The notes below the pieces were generated by a model. It was not told where the DNA came from. It did no database searches and saw nothing but the letters and a program-made list of their open reading frames with translations. Shown here one piece after another: positions 19,221 to 29,311 of a stretch of DNA of 64,000 nucleotides (its first letter is position 1; each line of letters opens with the position of its first letter). Source of the stretch: Robiginitomaculum sp. (GTDB lineage: Bacteria; Pseudomonadota; Alphaproteobacteria; Caulobacterales; Maricaulaceae); NCBI GenBank assembly GCA_002733605.1, contig NVWK01000012.1, forward strand, positions 80,506 through 144,505, given 5' to 3'. The position numbers were made by a program, and so were the translations under genes.

Positions 19221-19846
19221 ACCGCACACTTTATCTTGCGATTGCCATCATCGCTCTCACGGCCGCGATCAGCATTACACTTTCACTTATTGGATACCCG
19301 CTACCCGCTGACGGTATTCAGACCCTGACGCGCCGCATCGTCACGACCCCTCTTTTGTGGGCAATTTTTAGTGCAGCCATGACGGCTTATGCAGTCTCCA
19401 TAGTGAACAAAAAACCCGCCCAGATAACGGGAAAATCGAAAATGATTTCGAATATAAAAATCCTCTATTTCCCATTATTATTCTTATGTGTGCAAGTATT
19501 GCTACCCTTAAAAATTCATGGCGTGATTGGAGGCGATGCAATGCAATATGTGATGTTTGCGATCAATCTCACCTTTTTCATGAGCATTGGGAACTATGTC
19601 AGCACCGTTAAACCAAATGGCCTCGGCGGCCTCCGCACACAGTGGACTTTGGCCGATCCGGTGGTTTGGGCGAAAACCCAACGGTTTTATGGACGCGGTA
19701 TTGTTATGAGCAGTCTCGCCGCAATTCCTTTGGCTTTCTTTGGAAAACCGGAAATGGCTCTGTGGGCTTTAGTCGCCGGATTTATGGCCGCCTTGATAAT
19801 TTCAAGAGCCTATTCCCACCGGATCGCAAACGAAAAATCTGCCTGA
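19217..19846 (+). CDS. SdpI-like integral membrane protein
   Basis: Six predicted hydrophobic segments; SIGNYVSTVKPNGLGGLRTQWTLADPVVWAKTQRFYGR matches the SdpI/YhfL 'N.iGiRTpWTl.d..vW.kthr..G' pattern. Confidence 0.8.
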   Translation: MNRTLYLAIAIIALTAAISITLSLIGYPLPADGIQTLTRRIVTTPLLWAIFSAAMTAYAVSIVNKKPAQITGKSKMISNIKILYFPLLFLCVQVLLPLKIHGVIGGDAMQYVMFAINLTFFMSIGNYVSTVKPNGLGGLRTQWTLADPVVWAKTQRFYGRGIVMSSLAAIPLAFFGKPEMALWALVAGFMAALIISRAYSHRIANEKSA

Positions 19847-19894
19847 TGTAAACAGGTTATGATTTAACTTTAATCAATAGAACTGGAGAAAAAA

Positions 19895-20848
19895 ATGGTG
19901 AACACAGCCAACAGGATAATTGTGCCTAAAATTTGGAGCATACTTACTGTATCCTTCATACTCGTACTGGTACTTGCCGGATGTAATGCCGATCAATCAA
20001 GCGCAATCCAAAATCAACCGCCCGCTTCCGAGGGTCCGGCACTTTGGACATTGCAAGACGAAGATACAATCATACATTTATTTGGATTGGCTCCGATTTT
20101 AAAACCCGGCACAGCCTGGAAAAATGACGTGTATAACACTGCATTTACGCAGGCACATATTGTCATTCTGGACGTCGACAACACGAGCCCTGACATGCAA
20201 ACAATGGTTCAGCGTCTCGGCTTCTATACAGATGGCAGCACGTTAAACGGCGCGTTAGACAGTTTACTGAGCGAAGCTGAACATGAAGAAATCAATGCGG
20301 TCTCTACCGGCTTGGGCGCACCTCTTATTGCCTTAAACGCTCTTAAACCATGGCTGGCAAATTTACAGCTAGGCGTTATGTCTCTTACCCAACAAGGCTA
20401 TGATTTAGCATCTGGCGGGCCGACAGCCGCCTTGGCCATACAGGCTAAAGACGAGGGCAAAACAATTCGGTATATGCAAGAACCGGAAGAACTACTCAAC
20501 ATGATGTCAGAACTCTCTCAAGAGGAACAAGTCAACATGCTGCTCCACACGGCGCGCCAATTACGTGATAAACCAGATCAATCGGCACACATTGCAAAAG
20601 CATGGCTGGATGGTGATGTCGACACAATTGGCGCGATTTTGCACGGCAAACCCAATTCATGGTCAAGCCCGCTCATTTATGACACATTTGTTGTTCAGAG
20701 AAACGCAAGCTGGGCCAAAGAAATTGAACGATTGATGCAGGCAGAAACCGGTACGATTTTTATGGCCTTTGGTCTAGGGCATTTGGCTGGAAAGGACAGT
20801 CTTATTGGCATGCTTGAAACGGCGGGGTTTGTGCCTGTACGCCAATAA
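19895..20848 (+). CDS. TraB/GumN family lipoprotein
   Basis: Lipobox VLAGC; ALWTLQDEDTIIHLFGLAPILKPG... and FMAFGLGHLAGKDSLIGMLETAGF at C-terminus typical of TraB/GumN. Confidence 0.75.
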   Translation: MVNTANRIIVPKIWSILTVSFILVLVLAGCNADQSSAIQNQPPASEGPALWTLQDEDTIIHLFGLAPILKPGTAWKNDVYNTAFTQAHIVILDVDNTSPDMQTMVQRLGFYTDGSTLNGALDSLLSEAEHEEINAVSTGLGAPLIALNALKPWLANLQLGVMSLTQQGYDLASGGPTAALAIQAKDEGKTIRYMQEPEELLNMMSELSQEEQVNMLLHTARQLRDKPDQSAHIAKAWLDGDVDTIGAILHGKPNSWSSPLIYDTFVVQRNASWAKEIERLMQAETGTIFMAFGLGHLAGKDSLIGMLETAGFVPVRQ

Positions 20849-20963
20849 ACATTCCCAAACGAGCTTGGCCTAAACAAGTTTGGGAAAACACACCCGTCAT
20901 TATTGCCCATAATTTATGGGGAAGGGTCTACACAAATCTTGAAAAGCGGACTAAGCTCGTTGC

Positions 20964-22181
20964 ATGGTTCGCTTTTTACTTTCCTTTGCACTTATTGTTT
21001 TATTGAGCCGCACAGCGTTTGCGCAAACCACTGATCCCAAGCAACTCGATACCCTCTCCGAACAGCAAAAGGAAGCAGAGCAAAGGGCCAATGCCCTTTC
21101 GCAACAACAAGACGAAATCTTGAACGAAATATCAGGCCTACAACGCGATCTTGTCAATGCAACGGCACAAAGCCGGGGCTATGAAAGGGCACAGAATCAA
21201 GCACAGGCGCGGCTTTCGGAACTTGAGCGTGAAGAGACAAAGTTGACGGCTCTGATCCTGAGCGACAGATTGGCTCTCAGCGATATGCTCGCCGCCTTGC
21301 AGCGTATAGAACGACGCCCTGCTCCCTCTCTATTGGCCAACTCTCAAAGTGCGCTGGACGCGGCAAGAGCCGCCAGTTTACTGTCTTCTCTGAGCCTTGA
21401 TTTACAAAAAAAATCGGAAACCTTAAAACAGCAATTGGTCGAATTGCATATCCTTCGCCAAAACATGGTCAATAACCGTCTCGAAATTACCGCCCATGCC
21501 CAAGAAGTTGATGTGCGTTTAAAAGGCATAAAAACCATAATTTCCAACAAGTCCACATTGAATAACAAGCTCGGTAAAGACCGGGAAACACAAGCCCAAA
21601 AGGCCAAAAAACTGGCTGCAGAAGCCCGTGATTTACGCGATCTCATTGCGCGGTTTGAAGAACAAGCTGAAGAGATTACCCCACGATTAAAACCAAAAAT
21701 CAGCAACCTCCCCCCCAACCCGCACATTAAGCCCAAGCGGGGGAAAGCGCCGGCACCCGTGTTTGTGGCGGCCGGATCCGGGCGGTTCGCGGATGCACGC
21801 GGGAAATTACCACTGCCGGTGCTCGGCACGCTCTCGCGGAAGTTTGGTGCCCTGCTGAGCGAAGGGGGGCGTGCGAAAGGCATAAGTTTGCGGACCGCAT
21901 CAAGGGCGCAAGTTGTGGCGCCCTTCCCGGCCCGGGTTGATTTTTCCGGCTCGTTCAACAATGAATCGGTTGTGATTTTATACGTTGGCAACGGATATTT
22001 CATCATCCTCACCGGCCTTGGCGAAACATTTGCATCGGCCGGCGAACATGTTGCTGCTGGCGAACCACTTGGCCTCATGCCAGTGCGTAGAGGGGCAAAA
22101 CCCGAACTTTTCATGGAATTTCGTAAAAATAAAGCCAGTATTGACCCAAAACCATGGATTGGCCCGGCACTTGCACAGTAA
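20964..22181 (+). CDS. Murein hydrolase activator EnvC-like (coiled coil + degenerate LytM/M23 domain)
   Basis: Signal peptide; Gln-rich coiled coil; C-terminal LytM-like domain (KGISLRTASRAQVVAPFPARVDFSGSFNNESVVILYVGNGYFIILTGLGE...) lacking the catalytic HxH. Confidence 0.85.
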   Translation: MVRFLLSFALIVLLSRTAFAQTTDPKQLDTLSEQQKEAEQRANALSQQQDEILNEISGLQRDLVNATAQSRGYERAQNQAQARLSELEREETKLTALILSDRLALSDMLAALQRIERRPAPSLLANSQSALDAARAASLLSSLSLDLQKKSETLKQQLVELHILRQNMVNNRLEITAHAQEVDVRLKGIKTIISNKSTLNNKLGKDRETQAQKAKKLAAEARDLRDLIARFEEQAEEITPRLKPKISNLPPNPHIKPKRGKAPAPVFVAAGSGRFADARGKLPLPVLGTLSRKFGALLSEGGRAKGISLRTASRAQVVAPFPARVDFSGSFNNESVVILYVGNGYFIILTGLGETFASAGEHVAAGEPLGLMPVRRGAKPELFMEFRKNKASIDPKPWIGPALAQ

Positions 22182-22333
22182 TTTGCTAATAATTGGTCGC
22201 TAGATTGCCGACAAATATGACGCTTTTTTCATCTGTCGGGCACGTAAATTACTGGAAATACGGATGTTAGAGCGATAGAGTATAACAAAGGGGACCTTAT
22301 AAAGCTCACAAGAGCGAAGGACACGGAGACACT

Positions 22334-23659
22334 ATGAAGTATTTACTACCAACTGTCGGCATTGTTGCGGCCAGCGCATTATTTGCATTTTCCACAACGT
22401 CCCAACATGCGATCGCCGTAGAAAAATCTACGCAGGAACGCACGTTTGAACAACTTGATCTGTTCGCGGATGTGTTGGCGCGTGTCCGTAATGATTATGT
22501 TGTCCCCGTGGACAATGCAGAGCTTATCGATGACGCGATTAACGGGATGTTGCAGGGCCTCGACCCCCATTCCAGCTATGTAAACCCCGAGCGGTTTGCG
22601 GATTTGCAAATCTCTACGTCTGGCGAATATGGCGGGTTGGGCATGGAAGTAACCATGGAAGACGGTGTGGTTAAAGTGGTTGCGCCTATCGACGAAACCC
22701 CTGCCAAAAAAGCCGGTATTTTATCGGGAGATTATCTGACAGCCATAGACGGGGAAAGTATTTTGGGGCTGGGCCTGAGCGAAGCGGTTGACCGCATGCG
22801 CGGCAAGCCCGGCGAAGCGATCACCGTCACGGTCATCCGGCGAGGTGAAGACCCGATGGATATCACCATGACCCGCGAAATCATCAAACCGATTGTTGTA
22901 CGACACCGGGTTGAGGACGGGGTCGGGTATTTGCGTATTTCACAATTTAACGAGAAAACGGCCGGGTCACTTGGTGAAGCCATCAAGGCCCTAAAGAAAG
23001 AATTTGGTGGAAAAATCCCGGGCATTGTTTTGGATTTACGCGGTAACCCCGGCGGCTTGCTTGACCAGTCCATAAAGGTCAGCAGTGCATTTTTGAACGG
23101 CGGTGAAGTTGTCTCCACACGTGGTCGCCACGAGAATGATACCGAGCACTATAATGCCAAACGCGGCCAGTTGTTGAAAGGTGTACCTGTTGTCGTCTTA
23201 ATCAATGGGGCAGCAGCGTCTGCGTCTGAAATCGTTGCCGGCGCCCTCCAAGACAGAAACCGGGCGCTGATCGTTGGCATGACGTCCTTTGGTAAAGGGT
23301 CTGTGCAATCTGTTGTACCGTTACGCAATGGCCGGGATGGTGCTTTGCGTCTTACCACTGCACGCTATTACACACCGGCAGGCCGGTCCATTCAGGGGAC
23401 GGGTATCACACCCGATGTTGCAATTTCCAAAGTGCATGATGATGGCAAAGGCAATGAAGGCCAGATATCCGAATCCGATTTGCCCAATGCGATTAAAAAC
23501 GAGCAGGCAGAAATGGAAGCCGCCGAAGACACATCCGAGATGGTTGTGGAATATCCCCCTGAGGATTTTGATGTTGAAGATGATTTCCAGCTTAAACGGG
23601 CTGTCGAAATTTTGAAAAATGGCACGTATAAGACCCTGCTTGCCGAAGCCAAAAGCTAG
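22334..23659 (+). CDS. ctpA: S41 family C-terminal processing peptidase
   Basis: PDZ region and catalytic NGAAASASEIVAGALQDRNRALIVGMTSFGKGSVQSV; signal peptide. Confidence 0.93.
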   Translation: MKYLLPTVGIVAASALFAFSTTSQHAIAVEKSTQERTFEQLDLFADVLARVRNDYVVPVDNAELIDDAINGMLQGLDPHSSYVNPERFADLQISTSGEYGGLGMEVTMEDGVVKVVAPIDETPAKKAGILSGDYLTAIDGESILGLGLSEAVDRMRGKPGEAITVTVIRRGEDPMDITMTREIIKPIVVRHRVEDGVGYLRISQFNEKTAGSLGEAIKALKKEFGGKIPGIVLDLRGNPGGLLDQSIKVSSAFLNGGEVVSTRGRHENDTEHYNAKRGQLLKGVPVVVLINGAAASASEIVAGALQDRNRALIVGMTSFGKGSVQSVVPLRNGRDGALRLTTARYYTPAGRSIQGTGITPDVAISKVHDDGKGNEGQISESDLPNAIKNEQAEMEAAEDTSEMVVEYPPEDFDVEDDFQLKRAVEILKNGTYKTLLAEAKS

Positions 23660-23669
23660 GAATAAAACC

Positions 23670-25007
23670 TTGGGTGCATCCTTAAAAAAACTGATGAAAT
23701 TCACGTCTCTTGTCGCCCTCGGGGCGGCACTTGGTGTGTCTGCGGCCACATTTGCAGAGCCAAATTCAAACGAAAATGCGCACAGCTATTACCAATTGGT
23801 CATTTTTGCGGACGTGCTCAGTCGTGTACAAGATGAGTATATAGAGGATGTTGATCCGGCCGATCTCGTTGCAGATGCCTTAAACGGGGCGCTCCGGTCT
23901 TTAGATCCTCACTCTCATTACTCGCCTCCGAAAGACTTTGAAAGACAGCAAGAAATTTCACGTCGGGAATATGGCGGCCTTGGAATCGAGGTCAGCATGC
24001 AAGACGGGTTTATCCTTGTTGGTTACGCCAATAAAGGCGCGCCTGCGGCACGCTCAGGTATAAAAGCCGGTGATCTTATCACCCATGTCGAGGGCGTCAG
24101 CATAAAGGACAAGGATTTAAGCGAAGCCGTCGAAAAAATGCGCGGTTTGGCCGGAGACCCGATCACAATTACAGTCAAAACCGCAGAAGATGAGCCACGC
24201 GATATTATCGTTGTGCGCGAAGTGGTTCAGGGTCGGGCCGTCCGCAACCGCATGTTCGAAGGCATGGGGTATATCTATCTGGAGACCTTTAACAATGCGA
24301 ATGTAGCCCGTGATTTGGGTGAAGCTATCGATATTCTAGAGGCCGAGCACGGCGGAAAACTTCCTGGGCTTGTTTTGGATTTACGCGGTAATGGCGGCGG
24401 GCTTTTGACCCAAAGTGTCGCGGTGAGCAGTTATTTTCTGGATGGTGGTGAAGTGTTGTCTGTGCGCGGACGACGTGCAGCAGATAATGATCGTTATCAC
24501 GCCGAACGGGGCGAAAAACTGGCGGGTGTACCTGTGGTGGTGCTCATAAGCGGCACCTCGGCATCTGCATCCGAAATTGTTGCAGGGGCCTTACAAGACC
24601 GTGGGCGCGCCCTGATTGTCGGCACCCAATCCTTTGGCAAAGGGTCCGTACAATCGGTCTATCCACTTAATAACGGCAAAGACGGCGCGTTACGTCTAAC
24701 AACAGATAGGTATTTCACCCCGTCCGGGCGGTCTATTCAGGGCCTTGGCATTACCCCCGATATTTGGGTTGAAGCTTTCCCCGACACTGGCCAAAACCGC
24801 ATTACGTTTCGCGAATCCAGTCTCGCCAATTCTTTGGATGCAATCATATTGGAAACGGAAGGCAACCCGAAGACGCACAAAGATGTTGAGCATGAATACC
24901 CGCCCGAAGATTGGGCCAGCGACCAAGACTACCAACTCCACCGTGCCGTCGAAGTCTTGAAAGCCGAGGATTTCAAGAGCCGTTTGCAGCACGCTTTCAA
25001 CGACTGA
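23670..25007 (+). CDS. Second S41 family C-terminal processing peptidase (tandem paralogue)
   Basis: ISGTSASASEIVAGALQDRGRALIVGTQSFGKGSVQSV; TTG start at 23670 with AGGA upstream is preferred over the track start 23619, which lies inside ctpA; ATG 23694 is an alternative. Confidence 0.9.
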   Translation: MGASLKKLMKFTSLVALGAALGVSAATFAEPNSNENAHSYYQLVIFADVLSRVQDEYIEDVDPADLVADALNGALRSLDPHSHYSPPKDFERQQEISRREYGGLGIEVSMQDGFILVGYANKGAPAARSGIKAGDLITHVEGVSIKDKDLSEAVEKMRGLAGDPITITVKTAEDEPRDIIVVREVVQGRAVRNRMFEGMGYIYLETFNNANVARDLGEAIDILEAEHGGKLPGLVLDLRGNGGGLLTQSVAVSSYFLDGGEVLSVRGRRAADNDRYHAERGEKLAGVPVVVLISGTSASASEIVAGALQDRGRALIVGTQSFGKGSVQSVYPLNNGKDGALRLTTDRYFTPSGRSIQGLGITPDIWVEAFPDTGQNRITFRESSLANSLDAIILETEGNPKTHKDVEHEYPPEDWASDQDYQLHRAVEVLKAEDFKSRLQHAFND

Positions 25008-25077
25008 AGACCCTCTTTTCACACCAACTACAGAGTGTTCGGGTTGCGTTTGGATGTGGCACGGGATATGCAAAAGC

Positions 25078-26313
25078 ATGACAAAGAGTGTGCACCGAAA
25101 AACCCAAAAACTGACATCTGTACGCAAACACGGATTTAGTGCCCTCTTATTGCTAGCCCTGATTGGCCTGTCCACATTTACGTGGCTACAAATCGTCGGG
25201 AAGCGGGTGAATGTAGCGGCAAATGCCGACCCGGAATTTGCGCTTTCTCCGTATCAAACGCCGCAAGCGGCGAATGTTACGCAGCCCCAGCCCCTGCCCG
25301 ATTTGCTAAAAGACGACAATATCCCCCTTGATGTAAACCCTACAGACAGTGTGGAATTGTTGGGCGGGGTCGAAACAAACCAGACCAGCTTAACTGCAAA
25401 TACACGATCAAGGTCATCAATTATCGAAGCATTGGCGGATGTAACCGGCCCGAAAATTATACTCATTGACGGGCAACCCGTCCGCGGAAATGCAGACACC
25501 CCCCTGGCGTCGCCCTTGATCCGTGCACCAATACAAGGTCTGACCCGTATGTCGCCTTTCGGGCGCATGCCGATGATCGCAGCCAATGGACGTACGGTTC
25601 TGAACAGCTACGCCAAGCCCTTTACCCCCATCGTCGGCAAATCCTACACCTCGATCATTATCGGTGGTCTAGGTGTCAATCAGGCGCTCACCCAGCGCGC
25701 TATTGATGAGTTGCCCGGCGAGGTTAGCCTCGCATTTGCGGCCCTGACCCCCAATTTGCAAAGCTGGATTGATCGGGCGCGCGCCAAAGGTCACGAGGCC
25801 TTGATTGAGCTCCCGATGGAAAGTGCCGGGTTTGACGCGACAGCCCCGGATGCCCGTTACACGCTCGCCACAACCGCTCTGGACAGTGCCAATATCCGCA
25901 ATCTGGATTACTTGCTCAGTCGGGCAGAGGGCTATTTTGCCCTGACCAATTATGGAGGCGAGGTTTTAGTCAATAATGAGAAATCTCTAAAACCCATTGT
26001 CGAACATATTAAAAATGCAGGGCTTGGATTTATCTATGACGGCGGCGGCAAAGGGGCCCGCATTCAACAACTGGGCCGAAAATATGCATTGCCTATCGTA
26101 ACCGCCAACCAGTTCCTTGACGAGACGACCCGCACCCGTGAAGATGTACGCCTCTCCATAAGCGAGATGACGGCCCAAAAGGCCAGCCCTGTCCCTATCG
26201 GTATGGGGTTTTCTTACGGCGGCACGATTGACGGCGTTAAAGACTGGCTGGCCACCAAACCGGCCAATACTGAACTTGCCCCTGTCTCATACGCCCTGAA
26301 AACAAATCTCTAA
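25078..26313 (+). CDS. Divergent polysaccharide deacetylase family protein
   Basis: TSIIIGGLGVNQALTQRAIDELPGEVSLAFAALTPNLQSWIDRARAKGHEALIELPMES...; N-terminal TM anchor; located between ctpA and rppH as in other alphaproteobacteria. Start 25054 or 25078. Confidence 0.85.
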   Translation: MTKSVHRKTQKLTSVRKHGFSALLLLALIGLSTFTWLQIVGKRVNVAANADPEFALSPYQTPQAANVTQPQPLPDLLKDDNIPLDVNPTDSVELLGGVETNQTSLTANTRSRSSIIEALADVTGPKIILIDGQPVRGNADTPLASPLIRAPIQGLTRMSPFGRMPMIAANGRTVLNSYAKPFTPIVGKSYTSIIIGGLGVNQALTQRAIDELPGEVSLAFAALTPNLQSWIDRARAKGHEALIELPMESAGFDATAPDARYTLATTALDSANIRNLDYLLSRAEGYFALTNYGGEVLVNNEKSLKPIVEHIKNAGLGFIYDGGGKGARIQQLGRKYALPIVTANQFLDETTRTREDVRLSISEMTAQKASPVPIGMGFSYGGTIDGVKDWLATKPANTELAPVSYALKTNL

Positions 26314-26795
26314 TGCAAAATGCTCCAACTCTTTATAGGCCTGCTGCCGGGATTGCTTTGTTCAACCCACGCGGCCAAGTGTTTTTAGGGCGGCGTAAAA
26401 ATGCGTCTGGCCCCTATATATGGCAATTGCCCCAAGGGGGTATTGACGCGGGGGAGACGGCGAAAGACGCGGCCATACGCGAGTTGGAAGAAGAAACGGG
26501 CATCGCCCCCCAGTTAATCACACCCTTAGGGGAAATAGAGGACTGGCTGCATTATGACTTCCCTGCGAATTTGAAAAACAGTCGTATGGCGCGGCAATGG
26601 CGCGGCCAGAAACAAAGATGGTTTGCGTTTCGCTTTATTGGCCAGGACGCACAAATTGATTTGACGGTGCACAACGAGATCGAATTTTCAGACTGGCGCT
26701 GGGATAGTCTGACACAGGCCGTAAAACTGATTGTGCCGTTCAAGCGAAGTGTTTATGAACGGGTTGGGGCAGAATTTTCCATATTTGAAAAGTAA
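26313..26795 (+). CDS. rppH: RNA pyrophosphohydrolase (Nudix)
   Basis: YRPAAGIALFNPRGQVFLGRRKNASGPYIWQLPQGGIDAGETAKDAAIRELEEETGI. Confidence 0.95.
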   Translation: MQNAPTLYRPAAGIALFNPRGQVFLGRRKNASGPYIWQLPQGGIDAGETAKDAAIRELEEETGIAPQLITPLGEIEDWLHYDFPANLKNSRMARQWRGQKQRWFAFRFIGQDAQIDLTVHNEIEFSDWRWDSLTQAVKLIVPFKRSVYERVGAEFSIFEK

Positions 26796-26800
26796 AGTGA

Positions 26801-28035
26801 TGAGTAAATCCGTCGGACATAATGCGCTGATTTTTATCGTTATAGCTGTCGCTATTGATGCGATAGGTCTGGGTATTATTATGCCCGTCTTGCCGGATTT
26901 ACTGATGGAGTTGACGGGACAACCGTTGAACGAGGCGGCTCTACACGGGGGCTGGTTGACCTTCACCTATGCGCTTATGCAATTCGTGTTCATGCCGATC
27001 ATTGGCGGGTTATCGGATGCGCATGGGCGCCGCAAAATCATGCTCCTGTCCCTGTTTGCCCTCGGGCTTGATTATTTATTGATGGGCTGGGCACCGACCA
27101 TTGGTATTCTTTATATCGGGCGGATTATCTCTGGCGCGACCGGGGCGATATATTCAACTGCAAACGCTTATATTGCCGACATATCGCCGCCCGAAAAACG
27201 GGCCCAAAACTTTGGCATGATTGGGGCGGCCTTCGGGATCGGCTTTGTTCTGGGGCCGGTCATTGGTGGGCTTTTGGGCGAGCTTGGCCCCCGCGTCCCG
27301 TTCTATGCGGCGGCGGGGTTTTCCTTGCTTAACGTGGCATATGGATATTTCTTCTTGCCGGAGACTTTGAAAATTGACAAAAGACGACCTTTTAGCTGGC
27401 GACGGGCCAACCCGTTCGGCACGCTCAAATCCGTGTTGGCCCTACCCCAACTTGGCGGGTTCCTCATTGTCATGTTTCTGTTTTCGTTTGCACATTTTGC
27501 CTATCCTAGCTGTTTCGCCTTTTTCACGAAACAGGCTTATCAATGGAGTCCGCGTGATGTCGGCATGTCGCTGGCTTTCTTCGGGGTGGCGTCCGCATTT
27601 GTGCAAGGCTATCTCATCCGTATTGCGATCCCTAAACTTGGCCTGGTACAATGCGCCATTATCGGTACGCTGATGAATGTGGCTGCATTTGTCGGGCTGA
27701 GCATGGCGGCAAGCGGGGCTATACTCTATCTCTGGCTCGTCCCGGCGGCTCTTGGCGGCTTAGCTGGCCCTGCGATCCAAAACCTGATGTCTGTGCGTGT
27801 GGCGGAGGACGCGCAAGGAGAATTACAAGGGGCGATTGGCTCTATCAGCAGCATCGCCATGCTGGCAAGCCCTTTGCTTATGACCCGCCTGTTTCATAAA
27901 TATGCAGACACAGAAGCAGATATTTATTTTCCCGGCGCGCCCTTCCTTTTCGCAGGCATTCTGGTCGCAATCGCATTACTGGTCTTCATCTGGGCCGTGC
28001 GGTCAACGCCTGTGGTTGTGGCCCCGACAGAGTGA
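26801..28035 (+). CDS. MFS transporter, TetA-like (TCR/Tet family)
   Basis: [31 protein letters not shown]...[33 protein letters not shown]; preferred start 26801 rather than the track start 26731, which overlaps rppH. Confidence 0.9.
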
Positions 28036-28867
28036 TTACGACGATTTCGGGGCGAGCGCGAAAGCGTGCAGGCAGAATGGACGTACCAATCCCCGCCGTT
28101 ATAAATACCGGAATACCTTGCCATACAGCTTTCCCATAGGCGTATTTTTGACCAAGCTTGGTTGAGGTGACGCGACGGCCAAGTATAGGGATATTAATCT
28201 GGCCGCCATGTGTATGCCCCGCAAGCGCGAGAACCGTATCGGAACGCATCAGATTAAAACTATCGGGGGAGTGCATAAAGACAATCATGTTTTGCCCTAT
28301 AGGGCAGTGTTTAAATACACTTGTGTCCCGCACACCTGTATTAGAATCTGCGAGGCCTATCAGGCATAAATTGGTATTTTTATCCGTGATATTTTGCTGT
28401 TGATTGTCCAGCACCTTGATCCCTGCCCTTTGCAAAGCCTCTGTGATTTGCGTCCCCGCATACCACGCATCATGGTTACCCAGCACCGCATACACGCCGA
28501 GGGGGGCCTGCAAATTTCCCAAATTATGAAGACCCGATTGTATAGACGCGTTAAATGCATCTGAATGCGCGCCCATAGGCTTATGCCCGTTTACATAATC
28601 GCCTGCCAACAAAACAATGTCGGGCGAAAGCGCGTTCATATGTGTCACGATTTTTGCAACACGGTTTACGTTCACATGCTGTCCGCCAATATGGATATCT
28701 GCGATCAAGCCAATCTTAAGCGCAGGCCCCTCCCAATGGCTGGAGTGAATATTGACATGGCGAATGGCCAGTGTTTTCGGCTCGATAAAAAACCCATAAA
28801 CAAGGCAAAGCCCTGCGAGAACAATAAGGTAGTATATAAAACGAAAAAAACGGGCCTGCGTAAACAT
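27986..28867 (-). CDS. Metallophosphoesterase (calcineurin-like) with N-terminal TM
   Basis: IGLIADIHIGG...LLAGDYVNG...AVLGNHDAW...LALAGHTHGGQINIP. Confidence 0.92.
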   Translation of the reverse strand: MFTQARFFRFIYYLIVLAGLCLVYGFFIEPKTLAIRHVNIHSSHWEGPALKIGLIADIHIGGQHVNVNRVAKIVTHMNALSPDIVLLAGDYVNGHKPMGAHSDAFNASIQSGLHNLGNLQAPLGVYAVLGNHDAWYAGTQITEALQRAGIKVLDNQQQNITDKNTNLCLIGLADSNTGVRDTSVFKHCPIGQNMIVFMHSPDSFNLMRSDTVLALAGHTHGGQINIPILGRRVTSTKLGQKYAYGKAVWQGIPVFITAGIGTSILPARFRARPEIVVITLSGPQPQALTARPR

Positions 28868-28912
28868 GACCCGTTTATATCTTATATTTTGTCAAGATTA
28901 TGACCGGAATTT

Positions 28913-29305
28913 TTAAAGCGTTCCTTGAACCAGTTTCAGACCGTCAAGATGTTGGGCGGCGTCAAGGCTGTCATCACCTTCGGCCGCTGCCAAAGCCTGT
29001 TCGGCCTTGGTTATATCTTCGGCCAGAGCCTCGGCACTTAGATCGCTAAGTGGTGTGCATTGTTCGGCCAGAATGGTCAGGCCACTTGGCATCACATCGG
29101 CAAACCCGCCCTGAATCATATATTTGGTTTCAACGCCATCATTGAACACGGTGATCGCACCTGTGCGGATCGCGGCCATGAAGGGCGCGTGATCGGGTAA
29201 TACGCCGAAATCGCCCTCTGTACCCGGCACGTCAACCTGATCGACAAGACCGGAAAACAATTCGGCCTCAGGGGATACTAATGAAAATTGCAATTTATCT
29301 GCCAT
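28913..29305 (-). CDS. atpC: F0F1 ATP synthase subunit epsilon
   Basis: MADKLQFSLVSPEAELFSGLVDQVDVPGTEGDFGVLPDHAPFMAAIRTGAI. Confidence 0.95.
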   Translation of the reverse strand: MADKLQFSLVSPEAELFSGLVDQVDVPGTEGDFGVLPDHAPFMAAIRTGAITVFNDGVETKYMIQGGFADVMPSGLTILAEQCTPLSDLSAEALAEDITKAEQALAAAEGDDSLDAAQHLDGLKLVQGTL

Positions 29306-29311
29306 TTTACG

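Noticed and set aside
20852-20886. TTCCCAAAC...GTTTGGGAA inverted repeat after the TraB/GumN gene as a terminator
   Set aside because: Long 17-nt loop and no T-run on the plus strand; too weak to list as a feature.
21344-22114. 256-aa minus ORF over the EnvC-like gene
   Set aside because: Antisense shadow; sense protein has signal peptide, coiled coil and LytM-like domain.
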